From assembly GCF_019711685.1 (NCBI RefSeq), contig NZ_JAIGYQ010000004.1, positions 62,001-126,000 on the forward strand: a stretch of DNA of 64,000 nucleotides. The letters run 5' to 3'. The stretch is from Helicobacter turcicus (GTDB taxonomy: Bacteria > Campylobacterota > Campylobacteria > Campylobacterales > Helicobacteraceae). A model generated the notes under the pieces. It was not told the origin of the DNA. It did not search any database and saw only the letters and a program-made list of their open reading frames with translations. Of the stretch, positions 54,711 through 62,122 are shown one piece after another. Made by a program: the position numbers and the translations under genes. The first letter of the stretch is position 1, and every line of letters begins with the position of its first letter.

Positions 54711-55070
54711 ATGCCAGCAGATGAATTTACACTCGCAAAAATCCAAGCACCTAAGCAAGAGGATTTAGCACGTTACTTAGAAGGGATTATGAATAACTAT
54801 GGTGGGCTTTTGGATATGGAAGTTGTATTTCGTTCCGAGCTAGGCTCTACAAAGGTTCCACTTTCAGAAATTTTGCAGTTTGAAAAAGGGTCAATTATTG
54901 ATTTGCAAAAACCAGCAGGGGAGAGTGTGGAGATTTTTATCAACGGGCGGATTATTGGTAAGGGCGAGGTTATGGTGTATGAGAAAAACCTTGCAATTCG
55001 TGTGAATGAGATCTTGGATTCTAATGCAATTATTTATTATTTAACACGTGAGAGTATAAGCACTGTATGA
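54711..55070 (+). CDS. fliN: Flagellar motor switch protein FliN
   Basis: FliN forms the bottom of the C-ring. The SpoA (surface presentation of antigens) domain covers about residues 45-115: LLDMEVVFRSELGSTKVPLS, IDLQKPAGESVEIFINGRII, GKGEVMVYEKNLAIRVNEI. The start is ATG 54711 (MPADEF) with AAAGGA upstream; longer in-frame starts overlap the previous gene. At 119 residues it is a normal short FliN. It overlaps fliO (ATGA). Confidence 0.93.
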   Translation: MPADEFTLAKIQAPKQEDLARYLEGIMNNYGGLLDMEVVFRSELGSTKVPLSEILQFEKGSIIDLQKPAGESVEIFINGRIIGKGEVMVYEKNLAIRVNEILDSNAIIYYLTRESISTV

Positions 55071-55633
55071 AGCCTATTTGTTTATTGTTATTTTTATTTT
55101 TTGGGATTTTTGCATTTGCAGATAATGTTGAAAGTGCTATTAAGCAAAGCGGTGCTGTAAATACTAGCATCTCTCCTGATTTTACCACGAATAAGACTAC
55201 ACCCAAAGACGCTCTGATTTTGCCACCTTTGCATGATTCTAATGCGGAATCGCAAAACTTGTTTCCCTTTGAAACAGGACGCTCTCCACTTGAGGGCATT
55301 AGTGGATTCCAATATTTTGGCGTGATTTTAATTTTACTAGGCTTACTTGCTTTTTTATGGTATGTGAAAAACCGACTAAACGTCCCAAAGTTAAAAGTGC
55401 GCACAGGCTCTTTTAGGTTTTTTAATAAAGACGCTAATGAGAGTGAGGGGCAAATTGACGTGCAGTCTGTAACCGCACTAAGTGTGCAAAGTAAGTTAGT
55501 TGTTTTTGAGGCATACAACAAACGTTATTTGGTGATTTTAAATCCCAACGATACAACGCTTATTGATTCTTATGAAATTAAAAGCACATTTAAGGATATG
55601 TTAGACCAAGACAATCAAAACAATGCGAAATAA
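55067..55633 (+). CDS. fliO: Flagellar biosynthesis protein FliO-like
   Basis: A signal peptide (MKPICLLLFLFFGIFAFA), an ~65-residue periplasmic part, one membrane helix (YFGVILILLGLLAFLWYV) and a cytoplasmic domain with VQSVTALSVQSKLVVFEAYNKRYLVIL give the FliO architecture. FliO aids assembly of the flagellar type III export gate. It overlaps fliN by four bases, which strengthens the call. FliO is poorly conserved in sequence, so the name rests on layout and context. Confidence 0.75.
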   Translation: MKPICLLLFLFFGIFAFADNVESAIKQSGAVNTSISPDFTTNKTTPKDALILPPLHDSNAESQNLFPFETGRSPLEGISGFQYFGVILILLGLLAFLWYVKNRLNVPKLKVRTGSFRFFNKDANESEGQIDVQSVTALSVQSKLVVFEAYNKRYLVILNPNDTTLIDSYEIKSTFKDMLDQDNQNNAK

Positions 55634-56453
55634 TCTAATTGCTCTTTCTCTTTCTCTACTTATCCATTGCATTCTTTTTTTATTGCTTTTTTTGCGTTTT
55701 GAAGCAAAACTTGAAAATATCTACAATCCTCCTCAAATGGGGAGTGAACAGGGTGAGCGTGTGAGTTTGAAGCATTTTAAATTTCAACAAGGCGAAGCTT
55801 CACAAAACATGGAATCTAAAACAAAAGATTCTAAAAGTGTGGAATCCTTAGCAAGTTTGGAGTCTAAAAAACAAGCAATGCAACAAGAGATTAAAAAAGA
55901 AATTCCACAAAAACAAGAGCTAAAACCACAAGAAAAACCTCGCATTGCGCAAAAGAAAGAATCCAAAATGGAAGCGGATTCTAAACTTAAAGAGATAAAA
56001 ACTGCCAAAGCCACACAAGCTAAACCAAGTCAAGCTTCTAAAACTTCCAATTTAAGTGCGTTAGAAAAAAATCTCTCATCGCCTTCTATTTATGACTTTG
56101 GGATAAGTGAGCAAACAGAGCAAATTAAGGATTTGTATGGAGCTGAGTTTGGCTCTTTAAGCCCAAATGCGCAAAAGTTTATTAAAAGCAATTTAGATAA
56201 AATTGGAAAAATCACACAACGTTATTTAAAATACCCAGCAATTGCTGGAAAAATCGGACAAGAGGGCGATAATATCGTGGAGTTTTATCTGTATCCAAAT
56301 GGAGATATTACAGATTTAAAACTTTTACACTCAAGTTCTTATACGCTTCTTGATGATAATTCCTTGCATACCATTAGAATTGCCTATAAAGACTATCCCT
56401 ACCCAAGCGAGAAAACAAAAATCCGCATTCGTGTGATGTATCGGATTTATTAG
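55623..56453 (+). CDS. tonB: TonB-like energy-transducing protein
   Basis: This is an inner-membrane protein with an N-terminal anchor (LIALSLSLLIHCILFLLLFL), a long Lys/Glu/Ser-rich periplasmic spacer (about residues 50-150) and a C-terminal TonB domain near residues 195-276 (YPAIAGKIGQEGDNIVEFYL, then YPYPSEKTKIRIRVMYRI). TonB couples the proton gradient to outer-membrane receptors. No exbBD genes adjoin. The equivalent place next to fliN is also held by a TonB-like gene in H. pylori. Confidence 0.8.
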   Translation: MRNNLIALSLSLLIHCILFLLLFLRFEAKLENIYNPPQMGSEQGERVSLKHFKFQQGEASQNMESKTKDSKSVESLASLESKKQAMQQEIKKEIPQKQELKPQEKPRIAQKKESKMEADSKLKEIKTAKATQAKPSQASKTSNLSALEKNLSSPSIYDFGISEQTEQIKDLYGAEFGSLSPNAQKFIKSNLDKIGKITQRYLKYPAIAGKIGQEGDNIVEFYLYPNGDITDLKLLHSSSYTLLDDNSLHTIRIAYKDYPYPSEKTKIRIRVMYRIY

Positions 56454-56481
56454 ATATAATTTGCGTTTTTAAAGGTGGAGT

Positions 56482-58587
56482 ATGCAAGATTTTTTAGACG
56501 ACTTAAATCCTAGTCAGCGTGAAGCGGCAACAAGCATTGATGGGGCACTTTTGATTTTAGCTGGTGCTGGAAGTGGTAAAACAAAAACAATCACTGCGCG
56601 TCTGGCTTATTTGATTGATGTAGTTGGGATTCCACCTAGCAATACTTTAACCCTCACCTTTACCAATAAAGCAGCAAGTCAAATGCAAAAACGTGCTTTA
56701 AGTATGATTAAAAACACTTCCATACACCCACCTTTACTTTGCACTTTTCATAAATTTGGATTATTGTTTTTGAAGTTTTATATCACGCATTTAGGGCGCA
56801 AGGCGAATTTTATTCTAGCAGATAGTGAGGATACTAAACGTATTGTTAAAGAGCTAAATAGCGATTTAGCTCCACTGCCTTTAGTTCTTAGTGAAATCTC
56901 ACGTTACAAAAATGCGCAAATGACTTCTAGTGAGGCACTAAAAAATGCGCATAATGACACATATAAACATATTGCTAAAGTCTATGGACGTTATGGTGAA
57001 TTTTTACTGCAAAAAAATATGGTGGATTTTGATGATTTACTTTTGTTGCCTTTAGAGATTATGCAACAAAATCCTCAAGTCGCTAAAGAAGTGAGTGAAA
57101 AATATCAATACATAATGGTAGATGAGTATCAAGATACAAACCATTTGCAATATTTGCTTTTAAAATGCCTATGTTCTACGCACCAAAACCTTTGCGTGGT
57201 GGGTGATGATGACCAAAGTATTTATAGTTGGCGTGGAGCAAATATCCAAAACATTTTGCAATTTAGTGAGCATTTTAAAGGTGCTAAAGTGATAAAACTA
57301 CAAGAAAACTATCGCTCCACACACACAATTTTGCAAGCTGCAAATGCACTTATTACAAAGAACAAAGAGCGTCTTGGAAAAACATTAATTAGCACTTTGG
57401 GCAAGGGAAAAAACATTGAGATTCTCCATGCTGGTGATGAGCAAGAAGAGGTGCAAAAAATCGCAAAAGAAATTCGCAAACTCTTAGATTCTGGAGTAAA
57501 TCCTAAAGATATTGCTATTTTGTTTCGCTTAAATGCACTCTCACGCTCACTAGAAGAGGGCTTTAATCGCGCTAGGATTCCGTATGTGCTAGTCGGCGCG
57601 ATTCGCTTTTATGAGAGAAGCGAAATTAAAGATGTGTTAAGTTATTTTCGTGTGCTTGTGAATTTAGAAGATGATTTTTCTCTTGCTCGTATTATTAATA
57701 AACCAAAACGTGGAATTGGAAAAACAACATTGGATAAAATTTTACAACTTGCACAAGCACACAAAACTAGTGTGTATCGCCTCTTTATTGCAGATTCCAT
57801 ACAAGAAGGGTTGCAAGAAACTCTAAAGAGCGCAATTGGTAAAAAAGCTTATGATGCAATAGAAGAGTTTTTTGCCACAATGTTAAGCCTACAAGAGAGT
57901 TTGAGGCAATCTAGCTTAAGTTTTATTGATACATTTGAACAAAAAATTGGGCTTTGTGAGGCTTTAAGTAAAAGCCATGATGAGATTGATAGGGTGAGTA
58001 ATATTGAAGAATTTTATGGTGTGTATCGTGAGTATATCAAGCAAAATCCGCTAATGGAGTTAGAAGATTTTTTAAACGACCTTGCGCTTAGAAGCGACCA
58101 AGAAGATATAGAAATGCGCAAAGAGAGCAGGGGTATTGTGGGTGTGTCGTGCATGAGTGTGCATTCTAGCAAGGGGTTAGAGTTTGATTATGTGTTTGTT
58201 ATCGGACTAGAGGAAGGTTTTTTTCCGCTTGTGCGTGAAGATAGCAATATAGAAGAAGAGCGCAGACTTGGTTATGTGGCTTTTACACGTGCGAAAAAAG
58301 AGCTATTTTTGAGCTATGCGGATTCTAGGTTTTATCGTGGGAATCGCGCAAGTTTAGCCCCTTCACGTTTTTTAAGTGAAAGCGGTGTGTGTGGGACGCA
58401 TTTTAAAGAAGAAGCAAAAAGGGATTCTAACACAGGCAGCTTTAAAAGAGGGGATTGTGTCATGCATAAAATCTTTGGTGCAGGTAGAATTTTAGAAGTA
58501 AGTCAAAGCGGAAAAGAACTCAAGCTTAAAATTAATTTTGGCGGACTTGAACGAGAGATTTTAGGAAGCTATGTAAGCAAGGTATAG
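56482..58587 (+). CDS. uvrD: UvrD/Rep-family DNA helicase
   Basis: This is a superfamily 1A 3'-5' helicase of 701 residues used in repair and replication restart. Motif Q LNPSQREAA, Walker A LILAGAGSGKTKTITARLAYL, motif II VDEYQDTN, motif III VVGDDDQSIYSWRGA, motif IV LQENYRSTHTIL, motif V VSCMSVHSSKGLEFDYVFVIGL and motif VI RRLGYVAFTRAKKELFLSY all appear in order. UvrD, PcrA and Rep are hard to tell apart; the C-terminal HKIFGAGRILEV segment is found in UvrD/PcrA. Confidence 0.93.
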   Translation: MQDFLDDLNPSQREAATSIDGALLILAGAGSGKTKTITARLAYLIDVVGIPPSNTLTLTFTNKAASQMQKRALSMIKNTSIHPPLLCTFHKFGLLFLKFYITHLGRKANFILADSEDTKRIVKELNSDLAPLPLVLSEISRYKNAQMTSSEALKNAHNDTYKHIAKVYGRYGEFLLQKNMVDFDDLLLLPLEIMQQNPQVAKEVSEKYQYIMVDEYQDTNHLQYLLLKCLCSTHQNLCVVGDDDQSIYSWRGANIQNILQFSEHFKGAKVIKLQENYRSTHTILQAANALITKNKERLGKTLISTLGKGKNIEILHAGDEQEEVQKIAKEIRKLLDSGVNPKDIAILFRLNALSRSLEEGFNRARIPYVLVGAIRFYERSEIKDVLSYFRVLVNLEDDFSLARIINKPKRGIGKTTLDKILQLAQAHKTSVYRLFIADSIQEGLQETLKSAIGKKAYDAIEEFFATMLSLQESLRQSSLSFIDTFEQKIGLCEALSKSHDEIDRVSNIEEFYGVYREYIKQNPLMELEDFLNDLALRSDQEDIEMRKESRGIVGVSCMSVHSSKGLEFDYVFVIGLEEGFFPLVREDSNIEEERRLGYVAFTRAKKELFLSYADSRFYRGNRASLAPSRFLSESGVCGTHFKEEAKRDSNTGSFKRGDCVMHKIFGAGRILEVSQSGKELKLKINFGGLEREILGSYVSKV

Positions 58588-58601
58588 TGTGATTACGATT
58601 T

Positions 58602-58642
58602 TGTGCATAGGGTGATGTGTGCCATTTAGAGTGCTATGCGCA
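58602..58642 (+). terminator. Possible hairpin after uvrD
   Basis: TGTGCATAG (58602-58610) pairs with CTATGCGCA (58634-58642), one G-T pair and a 23-base loop, followed by AATTTT. A weak terminator candidate. Confidence 0.25.
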
Positions 58643-58723
58643 AATTTTAAAATTGCTTTTTGCAAGGATTTAATAGCCATAAATAATGAACAAAATATGT
58701 TAGATTCCACATTTTTAGAATCC

Positions 58724-61390
58724 CTAGCGCATTTTGCGCAAGAAAAAGCGCAGAACTTCGCCTAAGAGAATGACGCTAAAACTTGTGGCAATGATTTTGC
58801 ACCAAAGTAGAAATTCCAAAGGTTGTGTTTTGAAGACTTGCGCGCCAAACTCCACAATTAGCACTTGTAATGCAAATGTCAGCATAAAAGTCCCTAGCAT
58901 TAAGTGATTGCTTAAGAGATTGCTAAAAATACTTTGTGTTTCTAGTTCCCTTGCGTTAAAGGCGTTAAAAAGCTGAAAAACAACAAATAAAGTAAAAAGT
59001 GTTGTGCTTTTTTGTGTATCTTGTGCGCCTAAAAAGTTTGTAAAATATTGCAATAAACACACTACTGCAATAAAGATTCCGCTACTTGTAATTAGCCATA
59101 GCATATTACGTGTGATGATGTTAGCATTGCGTTTAATGGGTTTTTGCTCCAAGATGCATTTAGATGCAGGTTCTAGCCCAAGAGTTAGGGCTGGTGGTCC
59201 GTCCATTATGAGATTAACCCATAAAAGTTGCAAAGCACTAAATGGTGCGGTAAATCCACACACAACAGCGGCAAGAACGATTAAAACAGAGCTTAAATTC
59301 ACGGTGAGTTGGAATTGGATAAAACGTTGAAAATTTTGATAGATTCCACGTCCTGATTCTATGGCTTTAACAATAGTTGCAAAACTATCATTAAGTAGGA
59401 TAATATCACTTGCTTCTTTGGAAACTTCTGTGCCATTAATGCCCATTGCTATTCCAACATCAGCACTTTTTAAGGCGGGAGCATCATTGATTCCATCACC
59501 TGTGAGTGCGACAATATTGCCTTCAGCCTTTAGGGCATTTACAATTTGCATTTTAGTGCTTGGTGTAGAGCGTGCAAGGATTGTAATGTTAGGAAGAATC
59601 TTTAAAAGCTCTTCTTGGCTTAGTTTTTCAATCTCTTGTGCTTCAATGGCAATAGAATGCTTATTTAGCAAATGCAATTGATTGCCTATGGCTTTTGCAG
59701 TCTCTAGGTTATCTCCTGTTAGAATCTTAAGGGTAATGCCAGCATTTTTACAAGCTTGGATTGCAGCATACACATCTTCACGCAATGGATCGGCAATTGC
59801 CACAAAGCCACAAAACTCCATTTCTGATTCTAACTCTTCGCGTTGTGGTATGGAGGCACTAAGTGGAATCTCTTTTTGCGCAAAGGCAATCATGCGGTAA
59901 GCTTGGGTTTGATAGGTTTTAATATTTTTTATAATGGAATCTAAATTTGAAAATCTTTTGCATTGGGTTAGAATTTTCTCTGGAGAGCCTTTAGAATAGC
60001 ATATTAATTTATCGCTAAAGCGCACAAGCGTGGTCATATTTTTTGTTTGTGAAGCAAAAGGGTAGGTGTGTAAAATTTCGGCATTTTGACGCATTTGTTG
60101 ATAATGGAATCCTAGATCTTTAGCATACACAAGTAAGGCGCATTCTGTCGGATTACCAATAAATTCGCCATTATGTCCAAGATTTGCAGTAGAGTTTAGT
60201 GTGCAATTTTCTATAAAGTGCTGGAATGGAATTCTAAGAGATGGGCTTAACGTTTTTTGTGTAAGCATTTGATCTAAGATAAAGCAATGTTTAATGGTCA
60301 TTTTATTTTGTGTAAGAGTGCCTGTTTTATCGCTACAAATGATATTTACACAGCCGATAGTTTCACAAGCTACAAGTTTTTTAACAAGTGCATTTTGTTT
60401 AGACATTTTAATGATGTTAAGTGCAAGTGAGATTGCTACGATTGTGGGTAAGCCCTCTGGCACAGAGGCAACAATTAAAACAATGCTAGAAATAAAAGCT
60501 TGTGCTATGCTCTGGAATGCGATTTCCCCCCTAAAGATAAAGAATCCTACTTGGATAAAAAAGGCTAGCATTGCGGCAGTAGCACCAAAAAGAGTGATTT
60601 TGCCGCTTAATGTTTTTAGCTTCTCTTGTAAAGGAGTGGTGGATTTTTGTTTGCAATCAAGAGCAGTTGCAATTTTGCCAAACTCTGTATTATCTCCTGT
60701 GGCTACACATAGGGCTTTTGCGTTGCCTTGCGTGATGAAACAGCCTCTATAAAGCATAGTGGCATTTGTGATTTCTTGATTATCTTTTAAGGAATGCTTT
60801 AAGCTTGGCATACTTTCGCCTGTTAGACTTGATTCATCACTTAAGAGACTTTGTGCGTGGAGAATAACACAATCGCTTGGAATCTTATCTCCACTCTCTA
60901 ATAAAATAATATCCCCTACAACCACTTCTTCTTGAGGGATTTGCGCAATTTCTCCATGACGTAAAAGACGCACTTGATTGCCCTGTGTGATAGCATTTAG
61001 TGTTTCAAATGCCTTTTGACTGCGACGTTCCATTGTAAGTGTGATACCAATGGAGAGAAAAATGGCAATAAAGATTCCAACGCATTCTAAGAAGTTTGCG
61101 CTTCCCTCTGCTAAGTATTCGTAAGTATTAATGCTAAGTGCTAGGGTAGCAGCAAAAAGTAGCAATAACACCATAGGTTCTTTAAAAGCATTGAAGAGTT
61201 CGTTAAGTAGGCTTGGTGGAGGAGTTTTGCTAAAGGCGTTAATCCCAAATTTTGCTCTGCTATTTTCTACTTGAGTTTGTGTTAAGCCATAGTTGGAATC
61301 GGTTTTTAAAGCGAATTGTAGCGGAATGTCTTGTGGCATTTCTAAAGCTGTTTTTAAAGGGTTTGCTTGAATTTTTGGGTTAGGATTCAA
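58724..61390 (-). CDS. P2-type cation-transporting ATPase (PMCA/SERCA-like, probably calcium)
   Basis: This is a P-type pump of 888 residues in the inner membrane. The phosphorylation motif is ICSDKTGTLTQNKMT (Asp354), the actuator motif LTGES is at 189-193, membrane helix 4 has VASVPEGLP (305-315), and the hinge is LTGDGINDAPALKSADVGIAMG. PEGLP and the overall size place it with Ca2+ pumps (type IIA/IIB), but Na or Mn cannot be excluded. Translation starts at TTG 61390 preceded by AAAGGAG. Confidence 0.9.
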   Translation of the reverse strand: MNPNPKIQANPLKTALEMPQDIPLQFALKTDSNYGLTQTQVENSRAKFGINAFSKTPPPSLLNELFNAFKEPMVLLLLFAATLALSINTYEYLAEGSANFLECVGIFIAIFLSIGITLTMERRSQKAFETLNAITQGNQVRLLRHGEIAQIPQEEVVVGDIILLESGDKIPSDCVILHAQSLLSDESSLTGESMPSLKHSLKDNQEITNATMLYRGCFITQGNAKALCVATGDNTEFGKIATALDCKQKSTTPLQEKLKTLSGKITLFGATAAMLAFFIQVGFFIFRGEIAFQSIAQAFISSIVLIVASVPEGLPTIVAISLALNIIKMSKQNALVKKLVACETIGCVNIICSDKTGTLTQNKMTIKHCFILDQMLTQKTLSPSLRIPFQHFIENCTLNSTANLGHNGEFIGNPTECALLVYAKDLGFHYQQMRQNAEILHTYPFASQTKNMTTLVRFSDKLICYSKGSPEKILTQCKRFSNLDSIIKNIKTYQTQAYRMIAFAQKEIPLSASIPQREELESEMEFCGFVAIADPLREDVYAAIQACKNAGITLKILTGDNLETAKAIGNQLHLLNKHSIAIEAQEIEKLSQEELLKILPNITILARSTPSTKMQIVNALKAEGNIVALTGDGINDAPALKSADVGIAMGINGTEVSKEASDIILLNDSFATIVKAIESGRGIYQNFQRFIQFQLTVNLSSVLIVLAAVVCGFTAPFSALQLLWVNLIMDGPPALTLGLEPASKCILEQKPIKRNANIITRNMLWLITSSGIFIAVVCLLQYFTNFLGAQDTQKSTTLFTLFVVFQLFNAFNARELETQSIFSNLLSNHLMLGTFMLTFALQVLIVEFGAQVFKTQPLEFLLWCKIIATSFSVILLGEVLRFFLRKMR

Positions 61391-61435
61391 AATGGCTCCT
61401 TTTGCTAGATATGAGCCAAATTTGCAGTAGAGGGA

Positions 61436-61465
61436 TCATATATAGCTTATTTAAGTTATATATGA
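61436..61465. promoter_or_regulatory. Large palindromic hairpin upstream of the P-type ATPase
   Basis: TCATATATAGCTT pairs with AAGTTATATATGA through 13 consecutive pairs (one G-T) around an ATTT loop. No T-tract follows on either strand, so it is not a typical terminator. It lies 46 bases before the ATPase start and could be an operator or an RNA leader structure. The rest of 61466-61718 shows nothing I recognise. Confidence 0.4.
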
Positions 61466-61718
61466 GTCTCATAATTTAAGGCAAAACCAGAATCTTTAAA
61501 GACTCATTATGTTGGCTTGCCACGCCTATAAAAGCGCTTACTACTCCCTCATAGAGCTAGAATTGTAACAAAATTTCATAAAAAAGCAAAATTTGTTGCA
61601 TTAACAAGTCCCATTAGGTTAGCCTTTACACCAAAAGTTGGGCAATCTACGCATTTTGCTAAGGGTTTTTTAAAATTAAAATTAATAAAAAGTTAGAGTT
61701 TAAAGTCTTTGAGAATCA

Positions 61719-61742
61719 CCTAAAGCACTTAGGTGCTTTAGG
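61719..61742 (-). terminator. Perfect 10-bp hairpin after the small motility protein gene
   Basis: CCTAAAGCAC (61719-61728) and GTGCTTTAGG (61733-61742) pair perfectly around a four-base loop directly after the stop at 61743. The downstream sequence has no T-tract (TGATTCTC), so termination may be imperfect. Confidence 0.5.
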
Positions 61743-61952
61743 CTATGCCATAATATCTAGCAAATTTGTGCTTTGGTTTGGAGTTTGTGTAGGTTGGCTT
61801 GGCGTTTGTGCTTGTGTTTGCAAATTTGCTTGCGCACCTTCCATTCCGCTTAAGAGTGAACTCATAAGTGTCTCTTCACTATCCATTGCTTTTTTAAGAG
61901 TGTTTAGGTTTCCACTTAACGCCACTGCACTGCTGTCAATACCTGAAATCAT
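61743..61952 (-). CDS. Small putative motility protein (YjfB-like)
   Basis: This 69-residue protein starts MISGIDSSAVALSGNLNTLK, then KAMDSEETLMSSLLSGM, the pattern of the YjfB family of putative motility proteins (an Ile-x-Ala/Ser start, LKKAMD, and a Leu/Met tail). The C-terminal half is Gln/Thr/Pro-rich. AAAGGAG precedes the ATG and a FliA-like element lies further upstream, which fits a late flagellar gene. Function is unknown. Confidence 0.6.
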   Translation of the reverse strand: MISGIDSSAVALSGNLNTLKKAMDSEETLMSSLLSGMEGAQANLQTQAQTPSQPTQTPNQSTNLLDIMA

Positions 61953-62010
61953 AATAGACTCCTTTCTTATGATTTATCATTCCTTTTTGTAAAAAGAATT
62001 GACACATTAT

Positions 62011-62037
62011 ATATCGGCAGTTTTTACAAAATGCTAA
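62011..62037 (-). promoter_or_regulatory. FliA (sigma-28)-like promoter of the small motility protein gene
   Basis: Read on the minus strand GCCGATAT (62011-62018) matches the FliA -10 GCCGATAA at seven of eight positions. A weak -35 (TTTAG) stands about 15-16 bases upstream. The same bases continue into TATAAT, so sigma-80 could also use the site. Confidence 0.45.
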
Positions 62038-62122
62038 AGAATAAAAATTTTATTTATATTACACAATTGTTTGGGAATAATTTGCTAGAATTCCGCTTTA
62101 TTTGGCTTAAAAAGGTGTGTTT

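Noticed and set aside
62071-62090. Possible sigma-54 promoter before the AsmA-like gene (TTGGGAATAATTTGCTAG)
   Set aside because: The GG and GC elements are nine bases apart at best instead of ten, and sigma-54 tolerates almost no spacing change.
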